From assembly GCF_002902145.1 (NCBI RefSeq), contig NZ_PPRF01000088.1, positions 1 through 59,598 on the forward strand: a DNA stretch of 59,598 nt, given 5' to 3'. The position numbers were made by a program, and so were the translations under genes. Shown piece after piece: positions 23,619 to 32,493 of this stretch (position 1 is the first letter of the stretch; each line of letters starts with the position of its first letter). The notes beneath the pieces are model-generated. The model ran no database searches and was not told where the DNA came from. It was given only the letters and a program-made list of their open reading frames with translations. This stretch comes from Staphylococcus rostri. Its GTDB lineage: Bacteria; Bacillota; Bacilli; Staphylococcales; Staphylococcaceae.

Positions 23619-23670
23619 AACAGGTAGCAATGTATGCAAATACGCGTACACTGTTACCTGTTTTTTGTTT
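23619..23670 (+). terminator. intrinsic terminator after the SDR gene
   Basis: AACAGGTAGCA (from 23619) pairs with TGTTACCTGTT (to 23662) in a long imperfect stem, followed by a run of Ts. Confidence 0.85.
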
Positions 23671-23741
23671 TTATAATAACGATAATTAATTGATATACTT
23701 TACAATTCGAAAGACTAATATTACATTTTTAAAATAAATTA

Positions 23742-23770
23742 TTGACAAAATTATCAGACTAATATAATAA
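23742..23770 (+). promoter_or_regulatory. promoter of the peptide transporter operon
   Basis: TTGACA at 23742-23747 is followed by TATAATAA from 23763. The spacer is 15 bases to TATAAT or 17 to TAATAA. It lies about 40 bases upstream of the lipoprotein gene. Confidence 0.6.
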
Positions 23771-23806
23771 TTGTAATTAATCAGACACAATTTAAGGGGG
23801 AGTTGT

Positions 23807-25522
23807 ATGAGTAAGAAGTGGCGTTTTTTATCTATTTTGTTTCTTAGTGTAGTTGTCGTATTAGCTGCATGTGGCAAAGGGGATTCTGGTTCAGGAAGTA
23901 GTAAAAGCAAGACAGAAAAAAGTGACGCGAAAGGTGGCACATTAAATGTCGGTATTGCTGAACCACCTCAAGGAGATTTCCAAGCGATATTCTCTGGGTC
24001 ATCAGGAGATTCAGAAGTAATTGCCTATTTTAATGATAGCCTTGTTGATTTTGATGATGAACTCAATATGAAACCGAAAATCTTGTCTTGGGAGCAAAAG
24101 AAAGATGACGAATTAACATATACGTTTAAGATGAAAAAAGGCATTAAATGGCAAGATGGCAATCCGTTAACAATTAATGACTGGATTTTTACGTTAGAAA
24201 CTTTAGCAGATCCAGATTATGACGGACCACGATATGACAATGTAGACGGTGTCCAAGGTGCTGAAGAGAAGCATAAAGGACAAGCCGATACGATTTCAGG
24301 TATTAAGAAAATTGATGATTATACAGTAGAGTTGACGTTCAAAGAAAATAAAGCGAACAATTTATTAGATATTTGGACAAGTTCATTGATTAGCGAAAAA
24401 ATCTTTAAAGATATTCCAGTTAAAGATATGGCGAAATCACCTGAAGTTAGAAAACATCCAATCGGTATTGGGCCTTATAAAGTCAAAAATATTGTCGATG
24501 GTGAATCGGTAACACTTGAGAAGTTTGATGATTATTGGCAAGGCGAACCACAACTCGACAAAATCAATTTACGTGTTGTTGAACAAACGTCAATGGCACA
24601 AGCGTTAGAGAGTGGTGAAATTGACATGGCTAGCTTGTCAGCACCAATCGCGAAAGAGTTAAGTGATAACGGTTCTGAAAATATTTCACTATTAGAAGCA
24701 CCGTCAACATCATATGCCATTGTTGGTTTTGTATTAAATGATTACGACAAAAAGACACAAACAATCGGTAAAGAACGTCCGAAATATCAAGACAAAAAGT
24801 TACGTCAAGCGATGGCGCACGCGATTAACCGCAAAGAATGGATTGACGCTTTCTATTATGGTTATGGTAAACCGATGAACGGACTAATTCCATCATCTCA
24901 CTGGAGTGGTGCTAAAGAAGGCGACGTGCCAACGTATGACTACGATGTGAAAAAAGCGAAAAAATTATTAGATGAAGCGGGTTATAAAGACAAAGATGGT
25001 GACGGTTGGAGAGAAGATAAAGACGGTAAGCCATTTGTGATTAACTTGAAACACTATGCGGGCTCTAACCCAACATTCGAACCACGTACGGCAGCACTTA
25101 AAGGTTACTGGGAAAAAGTCGGTTTGAAAACAAAAACTGAAATGGTTGAGTTTGGTAAGTTTGGCGAAGACTTAGAGAATGCTACGGATGACATGGAGAC
25201 GTATGTCAGAACTTGGGTACAAGGGGCAGACCCTGATCCATCAGGCTTATACAAATCAACGGCATTATGGAATGAATCACGCTACAACAATGAGAAAGCA
25301 GATAAGTTGCTCGATGATGCACTTGATGGCGACGTTGTAGGTGACGACAAAGACAAACGTAAAGAGAAGTACTTAGAATGGCAAAAAATCATGGCGGAAG
25401 ATGTCCCAGTGATTCCTATCGTTGAACTGGAAGATGTTACAGCCGTTAACAATAAAGTGAAAAACTTTGAAGTGTCATTAAAAGGTACGAACCCAATTTA
25501 TGAATGGACTGTTGAAGAGTAA
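23807..25522 (+). CDS. oppA: peptide ABC transporter substrate-binding lipoprotein
   Basis: This is a 571-aa extracellular solute-binding protein of family 5 (OppA/DppE/AppA type). The signal peptide ends in the lipobox LAAC with lipidated Cys22, followed by a Ser/Gly/Lys linker. The mature part shows family motifs (YTFKMKKGIKWQDGNPLT, HPIGIGPYKV, KLRQAMAHAINRKEWI). It is first in a five-gene cluster, ahead of oppD, oppF, oppB and oppC. A hairpin after it may raise its level over the downstream genes. The ligand is probably oligopeptides, though nickel or other ligands are used by relatives. Confidence 0.88.
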   Translation: MSKKWRFLSILFLSVVVVLAACGKGDSGSGSSKSKTEKSDAKGGTLNVGIAEPPQGDFQAIFSGSSGDSEVIAYFNDSLVDFDDELNMKPKILSWEQKKDDELTYTFKMKKGIKWQDGNPLTINDWIFTLETLADPDYDGPRYDNVDGVQGAEEKHKGQADTISGIKKIDDYTVELTFKENKANNLLDIWTSSLISEKIFKDIPVKDMAKSPEVRKHPIGIGPYKVKNIVDGESVTLEKFDDYWQGEPQLDKINLRVVEQTSMAQALESGEIDMASLSAPIAKELSDNGSENISLLEAPSTSYAIVGFVLNDYDKKTQTIGKERPKYQDKKLRQAMAHAINRKEWIDAFYYGYGKPMNGLIPSSHWSGAKEGDVPTYDYDVKKAKKLLDEAGYKDKDGDGWREDKDGKPFVINLKHYAGSNPTFEPRTAALKGYWEKVGLKTKTEMVEFGKFGEDLENATDDMETYVRTWVQGADPDPSGLYKSTALWNESRYNNEKADKLLDDALDGDVVGDDKDKRKEKYLEWQKIMAEDVPVIPIVELEDVTAVNNKVKNFEVSLKGTNPIYEWTVEE

Positions 25523-25534
25523 GACGTATTGTTA

Positions 25535-25580
25535 AATGAAAGTGAAGGATTGGGCGAATGTACAGCTCAATCCTTTCATT
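25535..25580 (+). terminator. hairpin between oppA and oppD (attenuator or stability element)
   Basis: AATGAAA (25535-25541) pairs with TTTCATT (25574-25580), and GGATTGGGC (25547-25555) pairs with GCTCAATCC (25565-25573) with one wobble. There is no long T run after it. It probably protects the oppA mRNA or partly attenuates transcription into oppD. Confidence 0.65.
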
Positions 25581-25607
25581 ATTAAGAAGGGGATAGGGGG
25601 CTTCGTT

Positions 25608-26621
25608 ATGGAAGATAGAGAACTATTACGCGTCAAAGATTTATGTGCAGGATTTGAAATTAACGGCCAGCGCTATAATGCAATTTCTAACATTAACCTT
25701 ACACTTAAAAAAGGAGAAGTGATGGGGATCGTTGGTGAATCTGGTTCCGGTAAATCTGTACTCAGTATGTCCATTCTACGTTTGTTACCAGATAAGATTG
25801 GCGAAATTCATAGTGGGGAAGTATATTTCAAACAACAACGCATTGATAATATGTCAACAACGCAATTTAATAAAATTCGTGGCAATGCGTTAGCGATGAT
25901 TTTCCAAGAACCTATGACATCATTGAACCCAGTGTTTACGATTGGGAATCAGTTGATTGAAATGATGGTTAGTCATCTTGATATGAATAAAAAAGAAGCG
26001 AGAACACGTGCTATTTCACTATTAAAACAAGTCGGCATACCGCGTGCGGATGAAGTCGTTGATTCGTATCCACATCAGCTATCAGGTGGGATGCGTCAAC
26101 GTGTGATGATTGCGATGGCGATTTCATGTTCGCCAGAGTTACTCATTGCTGATGAACCAACAACAGCACTTGACGTAACTGTTCAAGCGCAAATTCTCGA
26201 ACTATTAAAAAGTATTCAACAAGAAACAGATATGGGCATTATCTTTATTTCACATGATCTAGGTGTTATTTCAGAAGTGTGTGATACGGTCGCAGTTATG
26301 TATGCTGGAGAAATTGTTGAACGTGCGAGCGTTATGGATATTTTCAATGATCCGAAACATCCTTATACACGTTTGTTAATTAAAGCAATCCCGCGTTTAG
26401 ATATTAAGCAAGATAAGTTGGAAACCATTGAAGGTACTGTACCTGGACTTGATGAATTGCCTGAAGTGGGCTGCAAGTTTGCGAATCGTTGCCCGCATGC
26501 GATGCCTGTATGTACGCAACGCAATTTGAAGACGACGCATATTAATGAAACACATCAAGTATCGTGTCATCTCTTTGATGAAAGTGTGATGGCAGAAGGG
26601 GGCGTACAACATGTCGAATGA
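25608..26621 (+). CDS. oppD: peptide ABC transporter ATP-binding protein OppD
   Basis: The 337-aa ATPase has Walker A GESGSGKS, Q-loop FQEPMTSLNPV, signature LSGGMRQR, Walker B LLIADEPTTALDV and H-loop ISHDLG, all intact. The C-terminal oligopeptide-transporter domain has the cysteine cluster CKFANRCPHAMPVC...C, a possible Fe-S site in this family. ATG 25608 follows the G-rich ATAGGGGG; a longer frame from 25536 runs through the intergenic hairpin and is rejected. It overlaps oppF by 11 bases. Confidence 0.9.
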   Translation: MEDRELLRVKDLCAGFEINGQRYNAISNINLTLKKGEVMGIVGESGSGKSVLSMSILRLLPDKIGEIHSGEVYFKQQRIDNMSTTQFNKIRGNALAMIFQEPMTSLNPVFTIGNQLIEMMVSHLDMNKKEARTRAISLLKQVGIPRADEVVDSYPHQLSGGMRQRVMIAMAISCSPELLIADEPTTALDVTVQAQILELLKSIQQETDMGIIFISHDLGVISEVCDTVAVMYAGEIVERASVMDIFNDPKHPYTRLLIKAIPRLDIKQDKLETIEGTVPGLDELPEVGCKFANRCPHAMPVCTQRNLKTTHINETHQVSCHLFDESVMAEGGVQHVE

Positions 26622-27449
26622 GCACATTTTAGAAGTTAAAGATTTAAAACAATATTATCCGATTAAAGGTGGTATATTTCAGCGTAAAGTTGGCGAAGTG
26701 AAAGCCGTTGATGGTATTTCATTCGTTGTTAAAAAAGGACAAACAGTCGGGCTTGTAGGCGAGTCAGGCTGTGGTAAATCATCAGCAGGACGTACAATTT
26801 TACGCTTGCAAGACGTTACATCAGGTGAAATTCGTTTTTGTGATCAAGATATTACACATTTAAAAGGAAAAGCGTTACGCGAAGCACGTAAAGGCTTTCA
26901 AATGGTCTTTCAAGATCCTTATGCGTCATTAAATCCAATGCAAATGGTCGGCGATATTGTCGGCGAACCGATTCGTAACTATTACCATAAGTCGCAAAAA
27001 GAAATCGAAGGCGAAGTGAAAGACTTATTAAAACGTGTAGGCCTTAACGAACAATGGATGAACTACAAGAAGACTTTGGCTTGAGCTATCTGTTTATCGC
27101 ACACGACTTGAGTGTTGTCAAACATGTCAGTGACTATATTTGTGTAATGTATTTAGGTCATATTGTTGAACAAGGACCTGCCGAGGCGATTTATAATCGA
27201 CCACAACACCCATATACACAATCATTGATTTCAGCGATTCCAGAAATTCGACCAGGTCAAAAGAAAGAACGTATTTTGTTGCAAGGGGACCTTCCTTCAC
27301 CGAGTGATCCACCACAAGGTTGTCCGTTCCATACGAGATGTCCAGTTGCTAAAGACGCATGTCGCTTACAAAAACCGGACTATCGTCAAGTCGAACCTGA
27401 TCACTACGCAGCATGTATTCTGTTAGAAGAAGAGGTGTTCCCAGAATGA
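26611..27449 (+). pseudogene. oppF: oppF, disrupted by an internal out-of-frame deletion
   Basis: The first 150 residues are a normal OppF ATPase with Walker A GESGCGKSS and Q-loop FQDPYASLNPMQ. The frame then runs into a stop at 27082-27084. A second frame beginning near 27054 continues with LQEDFGLSYLFIAHDLSVVKH (H-loop) to the normal C-terminal Cys-rich domain. The ABC signature, Walker B and D-loop are absent. The remaining pieces sum to about 280 residues against about 320-330 for the family. The junction ATGGATGAAC reads both as QWMN upstream and MDEL downstream, suggesting deletion between short direct repeats. The gene cannot encode a working ATPase. Confidence 0.88.
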
Positions 27450-28408
27450 CAAATTTAATTATTCGACGCTTTTTATTAATGATTCCGTTATTATTTGCAA
27501 TGTCAATTGTGATATTTTTACTCGCAAAGTTACAACCAGGTGATGCATTTACAGGGCAGATGGATCCAAGCGTAGATGCCAGTTACTATGAAGAACAACG
27601 TGAAAAGTTAGGGCTCAATGAATCGATTCCTGTGCAATATATGAAGTGGGGCAACAATGTGCTTCATGGAGAGTTAGGGGACTCCATTCGTTACAAACGC
27701 CCAGTGATGGATTTAATCAAAGAACGTATGCCGAATACGATTTTACTCGGCGTTGTTAGCTTAGTCATCACATATCTGATTGCTTTTCCACTCGGTGTGT
27801 TGTCGGGTAGAAAACCGTATAGCACCATTGACTACAGCATTCAATTTATTAACTATTTAATGCTCGCAATTCCATCATTCGTTGCAGGTGTATTTGCAAT
27901 CTATATCTTCGCATTCCAATTAGGCTGGTTCCCATTTTCAGGTTCCGTCGCAATTGGTTTGGAAAGTGGTACGTTTGAGTATTATATAAGCAAGTTGTAT
28001 CACACGATCTTGCCAGGTACAGTATTAGGACTGCTATCCACAGCAAGTTACGTCCAATTTTTACGTAATGATATTATCGAAAACTCACGTAAAGATTATG
28101 TGCGTACTGCACGTTCTAAAGGATTGTCAGAATCTAAAATTTACAACAAACATATTTTACGTAACTCAGTCATCCCGATTGTGACATTTTTCGGTGCTGA
28201 TGTACTGTCGGTTTTTGGCGGAGCAGTTATTACGGAAACGATTTTCTCGTATCCAGGTATTGGTAAGTTGTTAATTGACGCAATCAGTGGTAAAGACTAT
28301 CCACTGATGATGGCGCTACTCCTCTTTTTCTCATTTTTAGGATTACTAGCAAATCTGATTTCGGATATCGCATACAGTATTGTGGATCCACGAATCAAGA
28401 GTAATTAG
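27446..28408 (+). CDS. oppB: peptide ABC transporter permease OppB
   Basis: The 320-aa permease has an N-terminal membrane helix after MTNLIIRRFLLMIP, five further helices and the EAA-type loop YVRTARSKGLSESKIYNKHILRNSVIP. ATG 27446 overlaps the oppF stop (ATGA), showing the original operon coupling. A frame extending upstream to 27413 is inside oppF and is rejected. The channel is probably non-functional without OppF unless another ATPase substitutes. Confidence 0.88.
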   Translation: MTNLIIRRFLLMIPLLFAMSIVIFLLAKLQPGDAFTGQMDPSVDASYYEEQREKLGLNESIPVQYMKWGNNVLHGELGDSIRYKRPVMDLIKERMPNTILLGVVSLVITYLIAFPLGVLSGRKPYSTIDYSIQFINYLMLAIPSFVAGVFAIYIFAFQLGWFPFSGSVAIGLESGTFEYYISKLYHTILPGTVLGLLSTASYVQFLRNDIIENSRKDYVRTARSKGLSESKIYNKHILRNSVIPIVTFFGADVLSVFGGAVITETIFSYPGIGKLLIDAISGKDYPLMMALLLFFSFLGLLANLISDIAYSIVDPRIKSN

Positions 28409-28420
28409 GAGGCGGAGACC

Positions 28421-29314
28421 ATGTCAAAACAAGTAAAAGGAACAAATCGTTCACCGTTTGAAATTGCAAAACGTAAATTTATGAAAAATAAACCGGCGAT
28501 GGCAGCAAGTGGTATTTTAGGATTAATATTTGTTTTTTCGCTTTTGGCACCGCTTCTCGCACCGTATGACCCGAACGTCCAAAACTTAGTGCTCATCAAA
28601 GGACAAATGTCATCTGAACATTGGCTAGGTACAGATTCGGGTGGCCGCGATATTCTAAGTCGCTTACTCTACTCGGGACGTGTATCACTCCTATTCGGTC
28701 TTATCACAACGATTGGATTGATGATTATCGGTATTCTGATCGGCATGATTTCCGGATACTATGGCGGCTGGGTCGATACCGTACTGATGCGTTTTACAGA
28801 ATTCGTCATGTTATTCCCATTTATTCCATTCGCAGTCGTGTTAAATGCGACATTCAGTGGTAAAATCGAAAACCAATACGGCTCGGCAATCGTCTTAGCC
28901 TTAGTCTTAATCGCACTGTCATGGGTCGGTGTCGCGCGTATCGTTCGTGGTAAAGTCATGCAAGAGAGAGAGAACGAATATTTTTTAGCAGCACAGTCGA
29001 TCGGAACACCCGTTTATAAGATTTTGTTCAAACATTTATTACCAAATATTTTAAGTGTGATTATCGTGCAAGGGACTTTAATTTTTGCGGTTCAAATTGT
29101 CGCAGAAGCAGGATTAAGCTTTTTAGGCTTTGGTATTGATAAATCTGTACCAACGTGGGGGAATATGTTGAGTGATGCACAAGAAGGCGATATTTTACGT
29201 GGGAAACCGTGGATTTGGATGCCGCCAGCCATTGCGATTACAGTGACAATCTTATGTATTAACTTTATTGGTGAAGGCTTGAAGGATGCACTCAATCCGA
29301 AATCGCGTCACTAA
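28421..29314 (+). CDS. oppC: peptide ABC transporter permease OppC
   Basis: The 297-aa permease begins with a cytoplasmic segment and an OppC_N helix, contains LGTDSGGRDILSRLLYSGRVSL, and has the EAA loop YFLAAQSIGTPVYKILFKHLLPN. Six membrane helices are expected. It is the last gene of the oppADFBC cluster, with GGAGGCGGAG 12 bases after oppB. The A-D-F-B-C order recalls an Opp4/App-type system. Confidence 0.88.
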   Translation: MSKQVKGTNRSPFEIAKRKFMKNKPAMAASGILGLIFVFSLLAPLLAPYDPNVQNLVLIKGQMSSEHWLGTDSGGRDILSRLLYSGRVSLLFGLITTIGLMIIGILIGMISGYYGGWVDTVLMRFTEFVMLFPFIPFAVVLNATFSGKIENQYGSAIVLALVLIALSWVGVARIVRGKVMQERENEYFLAAQSIGTPVYKILFKHLLPNILSVIIVQGTLIFAVQIVAEAGLSFLGFGIDKSVPTWGNMLSDAQEGDILRGKPWIWMPPAIAITVTILCINFIGEGLKDALNPKSRH

Positions 29315-29321
29315 AGTCTGT

Positions 29322-29350
29322 TTCAAATTCCTTTCTATCTGTGGTATCAT
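29322..29350 (+). promoter_or_regulatory. putative promoter of tcdA
   Basis: TTCAAA (29322-29327) and TATCAT (29345-29350) are separated by 17 bases, 70 bases upstream of tcdA. Confidence 0.4.
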
Positions 29351-29419
29351 GCAATTATGATAAAATCACTAGGATAAAACAATACATGAATACTAAGTAG
29401 CATGTAGAAGGAGAAAACG

Positions 29420-30190
29420 ATGAAACACCAATTTTCAAGAAATGAACTTGCGATCGGTAAAGAAGGTTTGGATCGCCTTAAAAATACAACAGTAGCCGTG
29501 CTCGGTGTCGGTGGCGTTGGTTCGTTTGCCGCAGAAGCATTGGCGCGTACGAATATCGGGCATATTATTTTGATTGATAAAGATGATGTTGATATTACAA
29601 ATGTTAACCGTCAAATTCATGCCTTAACAACAACAATCGGTCAAAGTAAAGTGACGTTGATGGAAGAACGTATTAAGCTGATTAACCCGGATTGTAAAGT
29701 CACACCACTGCATATGTTCTATACAGAAGAAACGTATGAGCAGTTATTCAATGATTACAATATTGATTACGTCATTGATGCGAGCGATACAATTATTTAT
29801 AAAGTCCACTTGATGGAACAATGTTTACAACGTGGTATTCAAGTGATTTCAAGTATGGGTGCGGCTAATAAAATTGATCCGACACGTTTCCAAATTGCAG
29901 ATATTTCAAAAACGCATACAGATCCAATTGCACGTATTATTCGTCAAAAATTAAAGCAAAAGAAAATTTATCGCGGCATTCCTGTCGTCTTTTCAGATGA
30001 AAGCCCAATTGTGATTCGTGAAGACGTCAAAGCAGTTGTAGGTGATGCGCAAGGTAAAAACCGTAAAGCACAAATGCCACCATCTTCTAACGCATTTGTA
30101 CCAAGTGTGGTAGGTTTAATTTTAGCAAGTTATGTATGTAATAAAATCGTGGAAGACATTCCAGTCACACGTATTAAAGATAAGCAATAA
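29420..30190 (+). CDS. tcdA: tRNA threonylcarbamoyladenosine dehydratase TcdA
   Basis: This 256-aa ThiF/E1-like enzyme cyclises t6A37 to ct6A in tRNA using ATP. The nucleotide-binding motif LGVGGVGSFAAEALAR, DKDDVDITNVNRQ and DASDTI are visible, and SSMGAANKIDPTRFQ is family-typical. It corresponds to B. subtilis yrvM, which directly follows aspS and the 6S gene there; here an SDR gene and the opp cluster separate them. The ribosome binding site is AAGGAGA. Confidence 0.93.
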   Translation: MKHQFSRNELAIGKEGLDRLKNTTVAVLGVGGVGSFAAEALARTNIGHIILIDKDDVDITNVNRQIHALTTTIGQSKVTLMEERIKLINPDCKVTPLHMFYTEETYEQLFNDYNIDYVIDASDTIIYKVHLMEQCLQRGIQVISSMGAANKIDPTRFQIADISKTHTDPIARIIRQKLKQKKIYRGIPVVFSDESPIVIREDVKAVVGDAQGKNRKAQMPPSSNAFVPSVVGLILASYVCNKIVEDIPVTRIKDKQ

Positions 30191-30240
30191 TGAAAAAGCA
30201 TGGAGTCCTGTAATATTGGGCTTCATGCTTTCTCATTATT
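30186..30240. terminator. bidirectional terminator between tcdA and the MazE-like gene
   Basis: AATAATGA-AAAAGCATGGAGTCC pairs with GGGCTTCATGCTTT-TCTCATTATT. The right arm contains the last codons and stop of the opposite-strand antitoxin-like gene, so coding and terminator overlap. Confidence 0.8.
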
Positions 30241-30447
30241 TAGCCATACGTCATTATAAATTTCATCTTCATTAACAAATTCATTCTTTTTGGCAGTCGC
30301 AAAATAATCATCAACTTTTGGTATTAACGAAATCGTCCCATTTTGTTCTTCGCAAATATAAAATGTTTTGCCAGCTGGGATATTAAACTTGTGATCTAAT
30401 GTAACGATTACTTCATCGTCTTGAAGACGTGTTTTTACAGTGTCCAT
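30223..30447 (-). CDS. MazE/PemI-like AbrB-fold protein, orphan antitoxin candidate
   Basis: This 74-aa protein starts MDTVKTRLQDDEVIVTLDHKFNIPAGKTF, which fits the swapped-hairpin AbrB/MazE DNA-binding fold; the acidic C-terminus with FVNEDEIYNDVWL could be a toxin-binding tail. The start is preceded by a strong AAAGGGTGAT on the minus strand. No PemK/MazF-type toxin lies next to it; rarA is upstream on the same strand and tcdA is convergent. It may be an orphan antitoxin or a small regulator. Identity is by pattern, not by strong motif. Confidence 0.6.
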   Translation of the reverse strand: MDTVKTRLQDDEVIVTLDHKFNIPAGKTFYICEEQNGTISLIPKVDDYFATAKKNEFVNEDEIYNDVWLNNEKA

Positions 30448-30535
30448 TAGACATCACCCTTTCAATGAGTATTCATACACATAATATATCATTTTAAATT
30501 TAATATCAATGAATATCTAGGGTCGTTAGAAAACG

Positions 30536-30580
30536 ATATAAAAAAGCATGAAGCCACGTATTGTTAGGCTGCACGCTTTG
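30536..30580 (-). terminator. intrinsic terminator of rarA
   Basis: On the minus strand AAAGCGTGCAGCC pairs with GGCTTCATGCTTT, followed by TTTATA. The loop is TAACAATACGT. The stem sequence is nearly the same as the terminator at 30186-30240. Confidence 0.8.
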
Positions 30581-30586
30581 TGATTG

Positions 30587-31852
30587 CTAGTTCTGTTGTT
30601 TAGTAATGTTGTCGTAGATTTGTTTGAATTGTTGTTCGGCTTTAGATGTTTCTTTTGGCTGATAGTATTGCTTGTTTTTAAGTTTAGTTGGTAAATATTG
30701 TTGTGCAACAAATCCGGAATCATAGTTGTGCGGATATTTGTAGCCGATTGCACGACCAAGTTCTTTAGCACCGCTATAGTGTCCGTCTTTTAAATGATCT
30801 GGAATTTGTCCGACATGACCTTGGCGTATATCAGATAGGGCACTATCGATCGATGTAATCGCCGAATTAGATTTTGGAGACAAGCAAAGTTCTATGACCG
30901 CTTGACTTAATGGGATACGCGCTTCTGGAAAGCCGAGTCGTTCAGCTGCTTCAATCGCTGCCAGCGTTCGTTGACCAGCACTAGGGGAAGCGAGTCCAAT
31001 ATCTTCATAACTAATGATTAATAGGCGACGTGCAATCGTTGGAAGGTCGCCAGCTTGAATTAATCTTGCAAGGTAATGTAACGCAGCGTCGACATCACTC
31101 CCGCGAATGGACTTTTGAAATGCACTCATCACATCGTAATGCATGTCGCCATCTTTATCGCTTAAAAATGCACCACGTTGTAAGCAGTCTTCAGCGTCTT
31201 TCAATGTAATATGTGCAGGTTTTGTATTTGCACTTAACACAGCCAATTCCAGAGCATTGAGTGCGCTTCTTACATCGCCTTGGCTTTGAGTAGCAAAATA
31301 TTCAAATGCATCATCATCAATCGTCACATCGTATTGTTTCAAACCACGTTCTTCATCATCCAAGGCATTTTGTAAGGCTTGTTTAAGATCTTCTGCTTCG
31401 AGTGGATACAATTCAAATATTTGTGCACGTGAACGTATCGCAGGGTTAATCGCATGATAAGGGTTCGATGTTGTCGCACCAATCAAGACAATTTTGCCGT
31501 TTTCAAGATGTGGTAAGAGAAAATCTTGCTTAGCTTTATCGAGGCGGTGGATTTCATCTAGTAACAAAATCACTTGTCCTGACATTTTCGCTTCTTCGAC
31601 AATCAGTTGCATATCTTTTTTCGTATTCGTTACAGCGTTCAGCTGACGGAATTTGTAAGCAGTACTTCCCGCAATCGCTTGTGCAATACTCGTTTTACCG
31701 ATACCCGGTGGTCCGTAAAAAATCATAGAAGAGAGACGCTGTGCTTGAACCATGCGACGAATAATACCTGTTTCTCCCACTAGGTGTTGTTGGGCGATTA
31801 CTTCATCAATGGTACGTGGTCGCATACGTGAAGCTAATGGCTCCGTTGTCAT
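30587..31852 (-). CDS. rarA: replication-associated recombination protein RarA
   Basis: RarA (MgsA) is an AAA+ ATPase related to clamp loaders that acts at stalled forks. The 421-aa product has Walker A YGPPGIGKTS, Walker B LLLDEIHRLDKAKQD, sensor-1 IGATTSNP and the C-terminal tetramerisation domain with SAKELGRAIGYKYPHNYD-like sequence. ATG at 31852 follows TAGGAGGTTAT on the minus strand; an in-frame ATG further upstream lies before this site. It is divergent from cymR. Confidence 0.95.
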   Translation of the reverse strand: MTTEPLASRMRPRTIDEVIAQQHLVGETGIIRRMVQAQRLSSMIFYGPPGIGKTSIAQAIAGSTAYKFRQLNAVTNTKKDMQLIVEEAKMSGQVILLLDEIHRLDKAKQDFLLPHLENGKIVLIGATTSNPYHAINPAIRSRAQIFELYPLEAEDLKQALQNALDDEERGLKQYDVTIDDDAFEYFATQSQGDVRSALNALELAVLSANTKPAHITLKDAEDCLQRGAFLSDKDGDMHYDVMSAFQKSIRGSDVDAALHYLARLIQAGDLPTIARRLLIISYEDIGLASPSAGQRTLAAIEAAERLGFPEARIPLSQAVIELCLSPKSNSAITSIDSALSDIRQGHVGQIPDHLKDGHYSGAKELGRAIGYKYPHNYDSGFVAQQYLPTKLKNKQYYQPKETSKAEQQFKQIYDNITKQQN

Positions 31853-31900
31853 GAGATAACCTCCTAACATTATTTTTCAACGTATTTGTTGACTATCATT

Positions 31901-31928
31901 TGTACTCTTTTCGCAATGGTATTATAAT
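31901..31928 (+). promoter_or_regulatory. promoter of cymR
   Basis: TTGTAC (31901-31906) and TATAAT (31923-31928) are separated by 16 bases, 55 bases before cymR. Confidence 0.6.
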
Positions 31929-31982
31929 AATATAAATAGTGAAAAATTGTAAGCAAATAGGATGGATAGGTGAGAGGATCTA

Positions 31983-32402
31983 ATGAAAATATCGACTAAA
32001 GGCCGATATGGCTTAACATTAATGATTGCTTTAGCGAAGAGAGAAGGAACAGGTTGTGTCTCTTTGAAAACAATTGCTGAAGAAAATAATTTAAGTGATT
32101 TATATCTTGAACAACTCGTAGGACCATTGCGTAATGCAGGGCTCATTAGAAGTGTGCGTGGTGCAAAAGGTGGCTATGAATTGAATATGCCATCCGAAGA
32201 AATTACAGCGGGCGATATTATCCGCTTGCTTGAAGGTCCACTAACTATTGTGGAACGCATTGAATCCGAACCACCTGCACAACAACAATTATGGCTTCGT
32301 ATGCGTGATGCAGTCAAAGATGTGTTGGATCAAACAACATTACAATCACTTGCAGCACACGAGGACACAGCTAACTTAGAAGGCTATATGTTTTATATTT
32401 AG
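31983..32402 (+). CDS. cymR: cysteine metabolism repressor CymR (Rrf2 family)
   Basis: This 139-aa Rrf2-family winged-helix repressor begins MKISTKGRYGLTLMIALA, with the recognition helix near LSDLYLEQLVGPLRNAGL and the wing VRGAKGGYEL. It has a single cysteine, Cys25, the position reported as redox-sensing in S. aureus CymR, and no Fe-S cysteine trio as in IscR. CymR with CysK represses sulfur-uptake and cysteine genes. Its position near iscS and mnmA is the usual one in Bacilli. Confidence 0.93.
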   Translation: MKISTKGRYGLTLMIALAKREGTGCVSLKTIAEENNLSDLYLEQLVGPLRNAGLIRSVRGAKGGYELNMPSEEITAGDIIRLLEGPLTIVERIESEPPAQQQLWLRMRDAVKDVLDQTTLQSLAAHEDTANLEGYMFYI

Positions 32403-32432
32403 TAATGTTTTATTAAATTATGAGACGCTTTA

Positions 32433-32458
32433 GTTTAAATTACCTATAATTAGGGTAT
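32433..32458 (+). promoter_or_regulatory. SigB-type promoter of the CsbD-family gene
   Basis: GTTTAA (32433-32438), a 14-base spacer and GGGTAT (32453-32458) match the general-stress SigB consensus perfectly. It lies 36 bases before the start codon. Confidence 0.85.
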
Positions 32459-32493
32459 AATTGTATTGTAAGCAAATTTAGGAGGTAATGATG

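Noticed and set aside
27413..27445. Upstream extension of oppB
   Set aside because: It lies inside the end of oppF; the ATGA overlap at 27446 gives the normal N-terminus MTNLIIRRF.
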